In this document: positions 1 to 8,616 of the stretch, one piece after another
Layout: each line of letters starts with the position of its first letter
How positions within the stretch are numbered: the stretch's first letter is position 1
Source of the DNA: an uncultured Clostridia bacterium
GTDB lineage: Bacteria; Bacillota_A; Clostridia; TANB77; CAG-508
DNA length: 35,599 nt
Direction of reading: 5' to 3'
NCBI GenBank assembly: GCA_947369305.1
Contig: CANBLA010000002.1
Span: 1 to 35,599, forward strand
The notes under the pieces: model-generated
Databases searched by the model: none
Told to the model about the DNA's origin: nothing
Seen by the model: only the letters and a program-made list of their open reading frames with translations
Translations under genes and position numbers: made by a program

Positions 1-446
1 GAACATCAAGACATCTGCTTCAAATTTTAGGAAGAGAACCAACTCCAGAAGAAATTGCTGGGGAAATGGAAATTTCTATTGAAAGAGTTATGGAAATACA
101 AAAAATTGCACAAGACCCCGTATCGCTAGAAACACCAATTGGTGAAGAAGATGACAGCCATCTAGGCGATTTTATAGAAGATGATGATTCACCAGCTCCA
201 CACGATGCTGCAGCATATACTTTATTAAAAGAGCAGTTAGAAGAAGTAATGAGTACGTTAACACCACGTGAAGCAAAAGTTTTAAAATTAAGATTTGGTT
301 TAGAAGATGGAAAAGCACGCACTTTAGAGGAAGTTGGTAGAGAATTTGAAGTCACACGTGAAAGAATTAGACAAATCGAAGCAAAAGCTTTAAGAAAATT
401 AAGACATCCAAGTAGAAGTAAGAGATTGAAAGATTATATGAATTAA
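1..446 (+). CDS. rpoD: Primary RNA polymerase sigma factor RpoD, C-terminal part (5' end outside window)
   Basis: The reading frame is open from base 3 and the gene begins upstream of the window. The visible ~147 residues cover sigma regions 3 and 4. Region 3 starts with [11 protein letters not shown], and region 4 carries [17 protein letters not shown], the helix-turn-helix [15 protein letters not shown] that reads the -35 element, and the usual RpoD ending [13 protein letters not shown]. Sigma-70 RpoD directs core RNA polymerase to housekeeping promoters, and consensus promoters occur through this window. The conserved arginine of LGREP is encoded by AGA here, unlike CGG in the neighbouring paralogue. 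A hairpin terminator follows the stop. Only the truncation by the window edge limits the call. Confidence 0.97.
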   Translation, partial: TSRHLLQILGREPTPEEIAGEMEISIERVMEIQKIAQDPVSLETPIGEEDDSHLGDFIEDDDSPAPHDAAAYTLLKEQLEEVMSTLTPREAKVLKLRFGLEDGKARTLEEVGREFEVTRERIRQIEAKALRKLRHPSRSKRLKDYMN

Positions 447-452
447 ATTTTG

Positions 453-482
453 GAGACTTGCAATAGTTGCAGGTCTTTTTTA
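453..482 (+). terminator. Rho-independent terminator after rpoD
   Basis: A 10-bp stem AGACTTGCAA / TTGCAGGTCT (one G-U pair) with a 3-nt loop is followed by a run of six T. It separates rpoD from its paralogue. Confidence 0.9.
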
Positions 483-492
483 TGACTTTTAT

Positions 493-521
493 TTGACTAA
501 TTATGGAAACTATGATATAAT
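493..521 (+). promoter_or_regulatory. Sigma-70 promoter of the second sigma gene
   Basis: TTGACT (493-498), a 17-bp spacer and TATAAT (516-521) with an extended TG one base upstream of the -10. It lies between the rpoD terminator and the second sigma gene, so the two sigma genes are probably transcribed separately. Confidence 0.85.
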
Positions 522-569
522 AAAACTAGAACTGTATAGTCAGTAGTTTAGAAGAAAGGAAGGTTGGAA

Positions 570-1547
570 ATGAATAAGAGAGAAAAGCAAAGAAATAATC
601 CAAAAGAACGGGAGGAAGAAAGATTAGAAAAAGAACCAACAGATGAAGAATTGGAACAAATTGAAGAAGGATTAAAAGAGCTTGAAGAAAAAGAAGAGCA
701 AATTTCAGATGATGTTTCAGTAGATGATTTGGTTAGTCTATATCTTAAACAAATTCCAAGAAAGCCCCTTTTGACAGCGGAACAGGAAATCGAACTTGGA
801 AAAAGAATTTGCCAAGGCGATTGGGAAGCAAGACAGAAGTTGACCGAGTCCAATTTAAGACTGGTAGTAAGCATTGCCAAGGGGTATAAGGGGAAAGGAT
901 TGCCTTTTTTAGACTTAATTCAAGATGGTAATCTTGGATTAATCAGAGCAGTAGAAAAGTTTGATTACAAAAAAGGAAGAAGGTTTAGCACATATGCTAC
1001 TTACTGGATTCGCCAATCCATTGAAAGATCAATACACGATAACGGAAGAACCATTAGGATACCAGTTCATAGTTGTGAAAAAATAAGCAAATATAAAAAG
1101 ATATTTAAAGGTTTATCTCAAACTTTAGGACGGGAACCCACTCCAGAAGAAATTGATTTTGAAATGAATATTATAAAAGAAGAGGGAGATGAAATACGAA
1201 AGCTGATGATTCAAGAAAGTATGTTTTCATTAGATAAGCAAGTAACTCAAGAAACGGATACTTGTCTGGGTGAGTTCATTGCTGATGAGCAAACATTGGG
1301 ACCAGAAACCCAAATTATTAGCAATCTGTTGAAAGAGAAATTAGTAGAAGTGGTAAATACACTTGATCCCAGGGAAAGTAAAGTTATATGTTTAAGATTT
1401 GGCTTGGAAGATGGAAAAGTATATACATTGGAGGAAATTGGGCGTCTATTTAGTGTTACACGTGAAAGAGTGCGACAGATTGAAGCAAAGGCTTTGAAAA
1501 AATTACGATATCCTTCAAGGAGTAGGCAGTTAAAAGACTTCCTTTAA
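570..1547 (+). CDS. Second RpoD-like sigma-70 family factor (about 325 aa)
   Basis: A full sigma-70 with regions 1.2 to 4 but no region 1.1: an acidic Glu-rich N-terminus (residues 1-50), [17 protein letters not shown] (region 1.2), [24 protein letters not shown] (regions 2.1-2.2), [14 protein letters not shown] (2.3-2.4), [10 protein letters not shown] (3) and [19 protein letters not shown] (4.2). ATG 570 is preferred to TTG 564 because AGGAAGG lies 6 nt upstream of it and TTG 564 directly abuts that SD. It is a tandem paralogue of rpoD with its own promoter and terminator, so it may be an alternative group-2 factor. Oddity: it has the only two in-frame CGG codons in the window (609 and 1131) that are read without a frame change; 1131 encodes the conserved Arg of LGREP. 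Codon choice (AAG, GGG, CCC) is a little richer in G+C than its neighbours, which could mean acquisition. Confidence 0.9.
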   Translation: MNKREKQRNNPKEREEERLEKEPTDEELEQIEEGLKELEEKEEQISDDVSVDDLVSLYLKQIPRKPLLTAEQEIELGKRICQGDWEARQKLTESNLRLVVSIAKGYKGKGLPFLDLIQDGNLGLIRAVEKFDYKKGRRFSTYATYWIRQSIERSIHDNGRTIRIPVHSCEKISKYKKIFKGLSQTLGREPTPEEIDFEMNIIKEEGDEIRKLMIQESMFSLDKQVTQETDTCLGEFIADEQTLGPETQIISNLLKEKLVEVVNTLDPRESKVICLRFGLEDGKVYTLEEIGRLFSVTRERVRQIEAKALKKLRYPSRSRQLKDFL

Positions 1548-1551
1548 AAAC

Positions 1552-1596
1552 AAACTGTTTAAAGATCGCAAATTGTGGTTTTTAAACAGTTTTTTC
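1552..1596 (+). terminator. Rho-independent terminator after the second sigma gene
   Basis: Stem AAACTGTTTAAA / TTTAAACAGTTT (12 bp) enclosing a 17-nt loop, then a T run. Confidence 0.88.
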
Positions 1597-1624
1597 TTGC
1601 TAAATTTTTACAACGTGATATAAT
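1597..1624 (+). promoter_or_regulatory. Promoter of the S66 peptidase gene
   Basis: TTGCTA (1597-1602), a 16-bp spacer and TATAAT (1619-1624) with an extended TGA before the -10. The -35 overlaps the end of the preceding terminator. Confidence 0.75.
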
Positions 1625-1644
1625 AGAAAAAACAGGAGGTTTAT

Positions 1645-2658
1645 ATGAAATATCCGGAGTTTATTAAAAGGGGCGACTGTATTGCTATTACTGCTCCATC
1701 CATGGGCTTTTACAAAAAAGAACAAATCATGGAATATAATAATGCAATTCAAAATATTAAAAATATGGGATTTGAATTTTTTGAAACAGACAATGTTCGA
1801 AAAGATAAAAATGGTAGAAGTACATCTGCTAAAGAACGTGCAAAGCAATTTATGGATGTTTGGGAAAATAAAAAAGTCTCTAGTATTATTTGTGCAAAGG
1901 GTGGGGACTTTTGTTGTGAGGTGTTAGATTTTCTGAATTTTGACCATCTAAAAAATTCAAAACCGAAATGGTTGCAGGGATTTTCAGATATAACAAACTT
2001 AGGATTTGTTTTTACGACCAATTTAGATATTGCTACAATTTATGGAGAAAATATTAGAGATTATGGCATGAAAGAGCTTTTTCCAACTTTAACAAATTCC
2101 ATTAAAATCATGGAAGGAAATGAGATTATACAAAAAAGTTTTGGAAAGTATGAGTCCAAAGATAAAGAAAGAGGGATTTTTGAAACTTACAATTTAACGG
2201 AAAAGATTGCTTGGAAAAATCTAAATGGAGAAGATAAAGTCAAATTTTCTGGAAGATGCATTGGTGGATGTTTTGATGTAATCGTAAATTTGATGGGAAC
2301 AAAATATGATAAAGTAAAAGAGTACATCCAAAAATACAAAGAAGATGGAATTGTATGGTTTTTTGATGTCTATGAAATGTCTACACCGCAAGTGTTTTGC
2401 CACTTATGGCAATTGAAAAATGCTGGCTATTTTGAGTATTGTAAAGGTATTATTTTTGGTAGACCTTGTTATATTAGAGAAGATTATGAAATATCTTTTG
2501 AAACCACAATTAAAGATGCAATTGGAAATCTACAAATACCAATTATTCTAGATGCTGACATTGGTCATATTCCACCACAGATGCCAATTGTAAATGGTAG
2601 CATTTTAGAAATTACTTGCGAAAATGGAGAAGGCATGATAAAGACTTTTTTTAGATAA
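1645..2658 (+). CDS. Peptidase S66 family protein (LD-carboxypeptidase / MccF-like), 337 aa
   Basis: S66 enzymes are cytoplasmic serine peptidases. LdcA trims D-Ala from tetrapeptide muropeptides, and MccF-type members cleave microcin C-like peptidyl nucleotides. Seen here: ITAPSMG near the N-terminus, the ICAKGGD glycine segment, GFSDIT with the presumed nucleophile Ser114, a D/E-rich strand with DVYEM followed by FCHLWQLKNAG, and DADIGHIPPQMP with the presumed catalytic His308. The order Ser-Glu-His matches the family triad. Length is usual for S66, at the longer MccF-like end. The start follows AGGAGGT at 1634-1640. It has its own promoter and no functional partner nearby, so muropeptide recycling versus antibiotic self-immunity cannot be decided from sequence. 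Confidence 0.88.
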   Translation: MKYPEFIKRGDCIAITAPSMGFYKKEQIMEYNNAIQNIKNMGFEFFETDNVRKDKNGRSTSAKERAKQFMDVWENKKVSSIICAKGGDFCCEVLDFLNFDHLKNSKPKWLQGFSDITNLGFVFTTNLDIATIYGENIRDYGMKELFPTLTNSIKIMEGNEIIQKSFGKYESKDKERGIFETYNLTEKIAWKNLNGEDKVKFSGRCIGGCFDVIVNLMGTKYDKVKEYIQKYKEDGIVWFFDVYEMSTPQVFCHLWQLKNAGYFEYCKGIIFGRPCYIREDYEISFETTIKDAIGNLQIPIILDADIGHIPPQMPIVNGSILEITCENGEGMIKTFFR

Positions 2659-2825
2659 ATAGAAAAATATATAGATTTTCCTTATCATTTATGATATAAA
2701 ATGGAAAGACAAAAAATCACATAAATACAAGCATGTAAATCATATAGTAAAGAAAGATAAAATTCAAAAGAAACAAAAGATGGAAAAATATTTGTAATAA
2801 CTTAAAAAAGAAGGATGCTTGAAAT

Positions 2826-4402
2826 ATGTCAGAAAAAGTGAAGATAAAAAAGAAGAAAAATACGAGTTTGCTTCCTATCAAAAAGCAAGAAAAAAGTCTT
2901 GTTGTAGTAGAAAAAAAGAAATTACAAATTGCCACAATTTGTAATAGGAGGGTATTTAAAAAGGTTGTTAAAACCTTAAGTTTAGCTCTAATTGGGACCT
3001 TATCCATTGCCTATATTGCACTAATGGCGCTTGTAGCCACAAGTGTTTTTTATGTATCACATTTGCAAAATGGCTTAATTCAAAAAGGAATTTATATAAA
3101 TGGAATAAATGTATCGGATCTAACACGGGGAAGATGCTTTAAATCATATAGAAACTCAACTGAATACACACATGCCAGAGCAAATTATTCTGACCTATAA
3201 AGAAAATTGTTATGTAATTAATTTACAACAGTTAGAATTAAAATTTGACGTTAAAACTGCTGTAGATGAAGCATATGAGATAGGTAGAACGCAAAATGTA
3301 GTAAGAGATTTATGGGATTATGCCAAAATCATAAATAATAACATTAATATAGATTGCAACATACACTATAGAGATGATATTTTAGAACAATACATAAAAA
3401 AAATTGCAGATCAGTTACCAGATAAGGTAGAAGAATATACTTATTATATAGAAGATGACAAATTAATTATCAACCGAGGCAAAAAACGGAGTAGAAGTAA
3501 ATTGTGAAGAATTAAAAAAGAAGATAGTATCCAATCTAGAAAACAGAAAATATGAAGAAGAGATTGAAATTCCAACCGATGAAACATTACCAAAAGAAAT
3601 CGATTTACACCAAATCCATGATGCTATTTATACCGAACCACAAGATGCTTATTATACTGAAAATCCAATAATCATACATAAACAAGTGATAGGGAAAGAC
3701 TTTGACATCCAAAAGGCACAAACCCAAATTGATATTGTTCCGAAAACAGAACAATACACAATTGATTTGAATTTGACAAATCCCAATATTTTTGTCAAAG
3801 ACTTAAATATTTTTCCGGATATATTATCCACATTTAGTACAAATTATGTGAATAACCCAAACCGTACAATAAATCTTATGATTGCTTCAGAAAAAATCAA
3901 TGGTACTGTTATTATGCCAGGAGAAACGTTCTCATTTAATCAAGTTGTTGGAGAAAGGACAATTGCAGGCGGATACAAAAATGCGGCAATTTTTGTTAAT
4001 GGTGAAGTAGAAGATGGTTTAGCAGGTGGCATTTGCCAAATATCATCAACTCTATATGATGCAGTTATTGGAGCAAATTTAGAGATAACAGAAAGACATA
4101 ATCATTCCAAACTAACCTCCTATTTAAGTGGAGGAAAAGACGCAACCGTAGTATGGGGAAGATATGACTTTCAATTTAAAAACAATCGAGAATATCCAAT
4201 AAAAGTAGAAATGAGTGTGCAAAATGGAGTTGCAACTGCCACAATTTGTGGTATAAAAACGAACGAAGAATATGATACTAACATAGAATCACAATGTATT
4301 GGAGTTTCGGGTGTATATACAATTTATCATGCTTATAAAGTATATTATCAAAATGGAGTAGAAGTAAAAAGAGAATTTTTATCGAGAGATTTATATAAAT
4401 AA
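2826..4402 (+). CDS. VanW family protein with two CGG +1 recoding sites (524 aa if both are read)
   Basis: The gene reads through three frames: 2826-3125 in the first, 3127-3486 in the second and 3488-4402 in the third. Each change is +1 at an in-frame CGG. Read this way it is one protein: a basic Lys-rich N-terminus, one membrane helix (about residues 43-75), YINGINVSDLT (start of the peptidoglycan-binding-like YoaR region), a middle domain containing QVIGKDFDIQ, and the C-terminal VanW domain with MPGETFSFN, GERTIAGGYKNA, GGICQISSTLYDA and ERHNHS. The family is found around glycopeptide-resistance and cell-envelope genes, but its biochemical role is unsettled. The second shift restores KKGVEV and the first LTGEDAL (or LTREDAL). 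Without recoding, only about 125 residues would be made. Both shifts precede the VanW domain. A hairpin terminator follows. Confidence 0.85.
3126..3129 (+). other. CGG +1 recoding site 1 (VanW family gene)
   Basis: Context ACA CGG GGA. In frame 0 a stop follows at 3198. Dropping the C gives Gly101 and the expected EDAL continuation. This is the only one of the nine sites with G after CGG; a single extra G in the G4 run would explain it equally well. Confidence 0.7.
3487..3490 (+). other. CGG +1 recoding site 2 (VanW family gene)
   Basis: Context AAA CGG AGT. Frame 0 stops at 3505. Reading CGGA as one residue gives GKKGVEV. The site follows A6, so an ordinary A insertion (GKNGVEV) is a competing explanation at this position. 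Confidence 0.7.
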
Positions 4403-4408
4403 AAACAA

Positions 4409-4436
4409 ACCCATTTAAGAAATTAAATGGGTATTT
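4409..4436 (+). terminator. Rho-independent terminator after the VanW family gene
   Basis: Stem ACCCATTTAA / TTAAATGGGT (10 bp) with a 4-nt loop and then a T-rich tract. It lies just ahead of the AGGAGGT of the GH30 gene. Confidence 0.88.
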
Positions 4437-4455
4437 TTCTTAGGAGGTATCTAAA

Positions 4456-5766
4456 ATGTTAAAAATAGAGACAAATTTTAGAAGAAATTTATTTTGGAAT
4501 ACAACAACGATAAGTTTTAATAAAGATTTGGAAAAGCAAGAAAAAGGTTTGATTAATATTTATCCAGATACACAATTTCAAGAGATACTTGGTTTTGGAG
4601 GAGCTTTAACAGAAGCTTCAGGATACTGTTTTGATAGAATCAATCCACTAATGCAAAACCAAATTCTCGAAGAATATTTTTCGCATAAAGGTTTACAATA
4701 TTCATTTTGCAGATTGCCCATAGGAAGCTGCGATTTTGCGCTTTCGTCCTATAGTTATTTAGAAAAAGAAGATATCCATACATTTTCCATTGACCGAGAT
4801 GAAAAATTTATTATTCCACTTATTAAGAATGCGTTGCGAAAGAATCCAAGTTTAAAGTTGCTAGCCAGTCCATGGTCGCCACCAGCTTTTATGAAAGATA
4901 ACCAAAGTCTTATCTTAGGAGGAAAGTTGCTAAAAGAATATTATGACTTATACGCCCAATATTTAACAAAATATGTTTTAGAATATCAAAAAAGAGAAAT
5001 TTTAATCGATTTTATAACCATACAAAATGAACCAAATGCTATACAAAAATGGGAATCCTGTTTATTTTCTCCACAGGAAGAAGCTGATTTTGCAGAAAAT
5101 TATTTACATCCAAAATTTATGCAAAGTCAAATTCAAACAAAAATCTTATCTTGGGATCATAACAAGGAAAGACTTTTTTCCAGAGCAAATGAAATCTATA
5201 AAACAGCCTCAAAATCAATTTCAGGTATGGCAATGCACTGGTATTCTGGCGACTATTTTGAAGAAATTGCACTAACCGCAAAGGCTTATCCAGATAAATT
5301 ATTAATTCACACCGAAGGTTGCACAGGATTTTCTCATTTTCGAAAGCAAGACGAAGTACAAAATGCAGAAATATATGCCCATGATATATTAGGTGACTTA
5401 AATGCTGGTATCAATGGATTTATTGACTGGAATATTTTATTAGACCATAAAGGCGGACCAAATCACAAAAGGAATTACTGCAATGCACCAATTATGTTAA
5501 ATGCCAATAATACAGGCTATATTAAAAATCTGACTTATTATTATATTGGTCATTTTAGCAAATATATCAAGCCCGGTGCTAAGAAAATTGGTTTTTCGAG
5601 ATTTACTAGCGATATTGAAGTCACAGCTTTTAAAAATGTAGACAATTCGCTTATTGTAATTTTATTAAATCGAAATAACTTTAATAAAGAATTTACATTG
5701 CATATAAATGGCAAAACGTTTCATGATAATTTAGATGCTCATGCAATTTTGACCTTTATAATTTGA
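4456..5766 (+). CDS. Glycoside hydrolase family 30 (glucosylceramidase-like), 436 aa
   Basis: GH30 retaining beta-glycosidases have a (beta/alpha)8 barrel fused to a beta-sandwich. The family includes glucosylceramidase, beta-1,6-glucanase and xylanase members. Seen: GFGGALTEASGY near residue 50, SPWSPPAFMKDN (substrate-binding loop), TIQNEPNA with the presumed acid/base Glu192, AMHWYSGD, HTEGCTGF with the presumed nucleophile Glu287, and a C-terminal beta-rich tail with VILLNRNN typical of the small sandwich domain. No signal peptide is visible, so the enzyme probably acts in the cytoplasm on an imported glycoside. The start follows a perfect AGGAGGT. It stands alone between two terminators. 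The exact substrate cannot be inferred. Confidence 0.93.
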   Translation: MLKIETNFRRNLFWNTTTISFNKDLEKQEKGLINIYPDTQFQEILGFGGALTEASGYCFDRINPLMQNQILEEYFSHKGLQYSFCRLPIGSCDFALSSYSYLEKEDIHTFSIDRDEKFIIPLIKNALRKNPSLKLLASPWSPPAFMKDNQSLILGGKLLKEYYDLYAQYLTKYVLEYQKREILIDFITIQNEPNAIQKWESCLFSPQEEADFAENYLHPKFMQSQIQTKILSWDHNKERLFSRANEIYKTASKSISGMAMHWYSGDYFEEIALTAKAYPDKLLIHTEGCTGFSHFRKQDEVQNAEIYAHDILGDLNAGINGFIDWNILLDHKGGPNHKRNYCNAPIMLNANNTGYIKNLTYYYIGHFSKYIKPGAKKIGFSRFTSDIEVTAFKNVDNSLIVILLNRNNFNKEFTLHINGKTFHDNLDAHAILTFII

Positions 5767-5778
5767 ATATAAAATAAA

Positions 5779-5816
5779 AATACTTATGAAACAGTATGGT
5801 TTCGTAAGTATTTTTT
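5779..5816 (+). terminator. Rho-independent terminator after the GH30 gene
   Basis: Stem AATACTTATGAAAC / GTTTCGTAAGTATT (14 bp, one G-U pair), 6-nt loop, then six T. Confidence 0.92.
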
Positions 5817-5830
5817 ATAGAAAAATCAAT

Positions 5831-5885
5831 TGTTAACCTTGACAAACAATCCACATCATTATATAATGTTAACCAAGATTAACAT
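5831..5885 (+). promoter_or_regulatory. Candidate operator: two TGTTAACC copies and an inverted repeat around the suf promoter
   Basis: TGTTAACC occurs at 5831-5838, abutting the -35, and again at 5867-5874, at the end of the -10. The second copy is the left arm of an imperfect palindrome, ATGTTAA-CCAAGA-TTAACAT (5866-5885). The arrangement would let a dimeric repressor occlude the promoter from both sides. The DtxR-type protein encoded next is the obvious candidate, giving metal-dependent autoregulation. The site is seen; the binding protein is inferred. Confidence 0.65.
5839..5867 (+). promoter_or_regulatory. Consensus sigma-70 promoter of the repressor-suf operon
   Basis: TTGACA (5839-5844), 17-bp spacer, TATAAT (5862-5867): a perfect consensus. 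It is embedded in repressor-like half sites, so it is probably strong and tightly regulated. Confidence 0.93.
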
Positions 5886-5902
5886 TAAGGAGAAAAACGT
5901 AT

Positions 5903-6349
5903 ATGATTTCAAAATCTTTGGAAGAATATTTAAAAACAATGTATGTACTAAAAAAACAAAATGGACGTGTACGCATTACAGATGTTGCGGATAAAATGAA
6001 TTGTACCAAAGCTAGTGTCAATAAAGCTGTACATAACCTAAAAAACAACCAACTACTCAACTACCAAGCATATGGAACCATTGAACTTACACAAAACGGA
6101 GAAAATCTAGCCAAAAAAATATTAGAAGCCTATGACATCGTCTATTTATTCTTAAAAGATGTACTGAATTTGGAAACAGAAAATGCTCAAAAAGAAGCCG
6201 AAAAAATAAAATCCGTCATCACAGATCAAACCACAAATCAATTAGCCAAATACATTCACAAAGTTTTAGATTTAAACAATTTAGATTGTGATTACGACAT
6301 AAACAAAGAAAAATGCCGATGTTGTATTCGCAGAACCAACAAAAAATAA
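5903..6349 (+). CDS. DtxR/MntR-type metal-dependent transcriptional repressor, 148 aa
   Basis: The N-terminal winged helix matches the DtxR family: MISKSLEEYLKTMYVLKK, then NGRVRITDVADKMNCTKASVNKAVHNLK (the helix-turn-helix, about residues 20-47) and the wing with YGTIELTQNGE. A shorter dimerisation/metal region follows (residues 72-120). The C-terminus is unusual: DCDYDINKEKCRCCIRR contains four cysteines, where many DtxR members have His/Glu ligands, so it might sense iron or an Fe-S cluster. That is inference. The gene is first in the transcript, 1 bp before the next ATG and just upstream of sufC, which fits control of Fe-S assembly by metal status. The start has AAGGAG 13 nt upstream. Confidence 0.85.
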   Translation: MISKSLEEYLKTMYVLKKQNGRVRITDVADKMNCTKASVNKAVHNLKNNQLLNYQAYGTIELTQNGENLAKKILEAYDIVYLFLKDVLNLETENAQKEAEKIKSVITDQTTNQLAKYIHKVLDLNNLDCDYDINKEKCRCCIRRTNKK

Positions 6350-6370
6350 ATGAACAGAAAGGAAGAAATC

Positions 6371-7111
6371 ATGAAAGAACCATTATTACAAATCAAAGAT
6401 TTACACGTAAATGCAGGAGACAAAGAAATTTTAAAAGGAATTCATTTGCAAATCAATAAGGGCGAAATCCACGTTATCATGGGACCAAACGGCTCTGGAA
6501 AAACGACGACAGCAAACGCCATTTTAAATCATCCAATTTACGCCAAACAAAAGGGAAATATCTTATTTGAAAACGAAGATATCACAAATTTAAAAACAGA
6601 CGAAATTGCCAGAAAAGGAATTTTCATGTCATTTCAATCACCAGAAGAAATTCCGGGTGTTTCGGTGACCAATTTTCTAAAATATGCAAAAAATAAAATC
6701 ACAGGCAAGCCAGTCAAAGTATTTGAATTCAAGGATGAGTTAAAAAAAGATATGGAGAGCTTAAATATGAATCCCAAAAACATGGAAAGAAGTCTAAATG
6801 TTGGTTTTTCTGGCGGAGAAAAAAAGAAAAACGAGATTTTGCAAATGCTTGTCCTAAATCCTAAACTTGCCATTTTGGACGAAACCGACTCAGGACTTGA
6901 CGTAGATGCTATCAAAACTGTTTCCAAAGGAATCGAAATGTTCAAAAACGACCAAAATGCAGTTTTAATCATCACGCACAATACCAAAATTTTGCATAGT
7001 TTGAAAGTGGATTTTGTACATGTTCTAGTAAATGGACAGATTGTCAAAACAGGAACACAGGAATTAGCAAAAGAAATTGAAGAAAATGGATATGCTCCAT
7101 ATAAAATATAG
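6371..7111 (+). CDS. sufC: Fe-S cluster assembly ATPase SufC, 246 aa
   Basis: SufC is the cytoplasmic ABC-type ATPase of the SufBCD scaffold. Seen: Walker A GPNGSGKTT (about residue 38), Q-loop region FQSPEEIPGV, signature FSGGEKKKNEILQM, Walker B LAILDETDSGLD and the H-loop ITHN. The DETDSGLD wording is typical of SufC rather than of transport ATPases. An upstream in-frame ATG exists at 6350, but ATG 6371 has AGAAAGGAAG at a proper distance and gives the usual SufC length and N-terminus (LLQIKDLHV). It has no internal CGG codon in frame and reads intact, unlike sufB, sufD and sufS. Confidence 0.96.
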   Translation: MKEPLLQIKDLHVNAGDKEILKGIHLQINKGEIHVIMGPNGSGKTTTANAILNHPIYAKQKGNILFENEDITNLKTDEIARKGIFMSFQSPEEIPGVSVTNFLKYAKNKITGKPVKVFEFKDELKKDMESLNMNPKNMERSLNVGFSGGEKKKNEILQMLVLNPKLAILDETDSGLDVDAIKTVSKGIEMFKNDQNAVLIITHNTKILHSLKVDFVHVLVNGQIVKTGTQELAKEIEENGYAPYKI

Positions 7112-7157
7112 AAAAAGTTATCAATTGTCCGTAAGATAGAAAAATGCAACAAAAGTT

Positions 7158-7184
7158 GAACTATTAAGGATTCCTTAATAGTTC
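7158..7184 (+). repeat. Suf intergenic palindrome 1 (sufC-sufB)
   Basis: A perfect palindrome with 13-nt arms (GAACTATTAAGGA and its complement) around a single central T. It sits ~18 nt before the sufB ribosome binding site. It has no T run and so is not a clear terminator. Related palindromes lie at 9687-9711 and 10364-10390. Confidence 0.85.
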
Positions 7185-7214
7185 GATTTTAGAAAATTTA
7201 AAGGAGACAAAAAA

Positions 7215-8616
7215 ATGGCAAAAACGCAAATTGACGAAATCAACCAAAATATTTACGATTTCAAAAACAAAGATGAATACGATTTCAAAATCCAAAAAGG
7301 TTTAACACCTGAAATTATTGCAGAAATTTCGAAACAAAAAAACGACCCTGATTGGATGCGAGATTTTCGTCTAAAAGCATTAGAAGTTTATAATGAATTG
7401 GAGCTTCCAACATGGGGACCTAATTTATCGGAATTAGATATGGGTGAAATTGCAACATACGTGCGTCCAAAGTCGAATCTGCATCATTCATGGGAAGACG
7501 TGCCAGATGACATCAAAAATACATTTGACAAACTCGGCATCCCAGAAGCAGAGAAAACGTCACTAGCAGGTGTTGGGGCACAATACGATTCGGAAGTTGT
7601 ATATCACAGCATGAAAGAGGAATTGATTAAGCAAGGCGTTGTGTATACTGATATGGAAACGGCTGTCCGAGAATATCCAGATTTGGTAAAAAATCATTTT
7701 ATGAAATGCGTACCCGTTTATGATCATAAATTTGTGGCATTGCATGGCGCTGTGTGGTCTGGTGGCTCGTTTGTTTATGTGCCAAAAGGTGTAAAAGTCG
7801 ATATTCCATTGCAGTCGTATTTTCGTTTAAATTCGCCCGAATCGGGACAGTTTGAGCATACACTAATTATTGTGGAAGAAGGTGCGAGTTTGCATTTTAT
7901 TGAAGGATGCTCGGCTCCAAAGTATAATAAAGTCAATTTGCATGCGGGTTGTGTAGAACTGTATGTCAAAGACAATAGTTATTTGCGTTATTCTACAATT
8001 GAAAACTGGTCAAAAAATATGCTGAATTTGAATACTAAAAAAGCAATTGTTGGAAAAAATGCGAAAATGGATTGGGTGTCACGGTTCTTTTGGTTCGAAA
8101 ATTTCGATGTTGTATCCGATGAGTATTTTGAATGGAGAAGGCGCAAAGACTGAATTTACAGGAATTTCGTTTGCGGGAAAAGGGCAGAATTTGGATAATG
8201 GATTTAAAGTGGTTCATAACGCAAAAAATACGTCAAGTGTGGTAAATGCAAAATCGATTTCGAAAAATGGCGGGAAATGTACGTATCGTTCGCTGGTTCG
8301 CATAAATGAAGATGCGAAAAAATCAAAGTCTTCTGTGTCTTGTGAGTCGCTTATGTTGGATGATATTTCTGTTTCTGACACGATTCCAGTAAATGATATT
8401 CAGACCGACGAAGTGGAATTTTCACATGAGGCTAAAATTGGAAAAATTAGTGATAGGGCGATTTTTTATTTGATGTGCCGAGGGTTGTCGGAAGAAGATG
8501 CAAAAGCGATGATTGTGAGGGGGTTTGCGTATCCGATTTCGAAGGAATTGCCGGTTGAATATGCGGTAGAGATGAATAATTTGATTAATTTGGAGTTAGA
8601 AGGAGCAATTGGGTAA
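7215..8616 (+). CDS. sufB: Fe-S cluster scaffold protein SufB, read through a CGG +1 recoding site (466 aa)
   Basis: SufB is the main scaffold subunit of SufBCD and builds nascent Fe-S clusters. The first part (7215-8081) carries typical SufB blocks: TYVRPKSNLHHSWEDVP, PVYDHKFVALHGAVWSGGSF, VYVPKGVKVDIPLQSYFR and FIEGCSAP. At codon 290 the frame moves +1 at CGG (8082). The second part resumes at once with GSFGSKISMLYP, FAGKGQNLDNG, NTSSVV, CESLMLDD and FYLMCRGLSEEDA. The combined length and the motif order are those of an intact SufB, with one residue (Gly) bridging the join, as in WVxGNxGSK of the family. Without recoding the product stops at 8151 and lacks the C-terminal helical domain. AAGGAG precedes the ATG; sufD starts on the base after the stop. 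Confidence 0.93.
8082..8085 (+). other. CGG +1 recoding site 3 (sufB)
   Basis: Context TCA CGG TTC. Shifted reading gives Val-Ser-Gly-Ser-Phe-Gly-Ser-Lys. No homopolymer run lies at the join, so a simple slippage indel is a poor explanation. Confidence 0.85.

Noticed and set aside
20..355. Reverse-strand ORFs opposite the sigma, suf, mnmA and ABC genes
   Set aside because: They mirror conserved forward genes, have Ser/Phe-rich compositions expected of antisense reading and lack ribosome binding sites. Only 33898-34119 on the reverse strand is supported.
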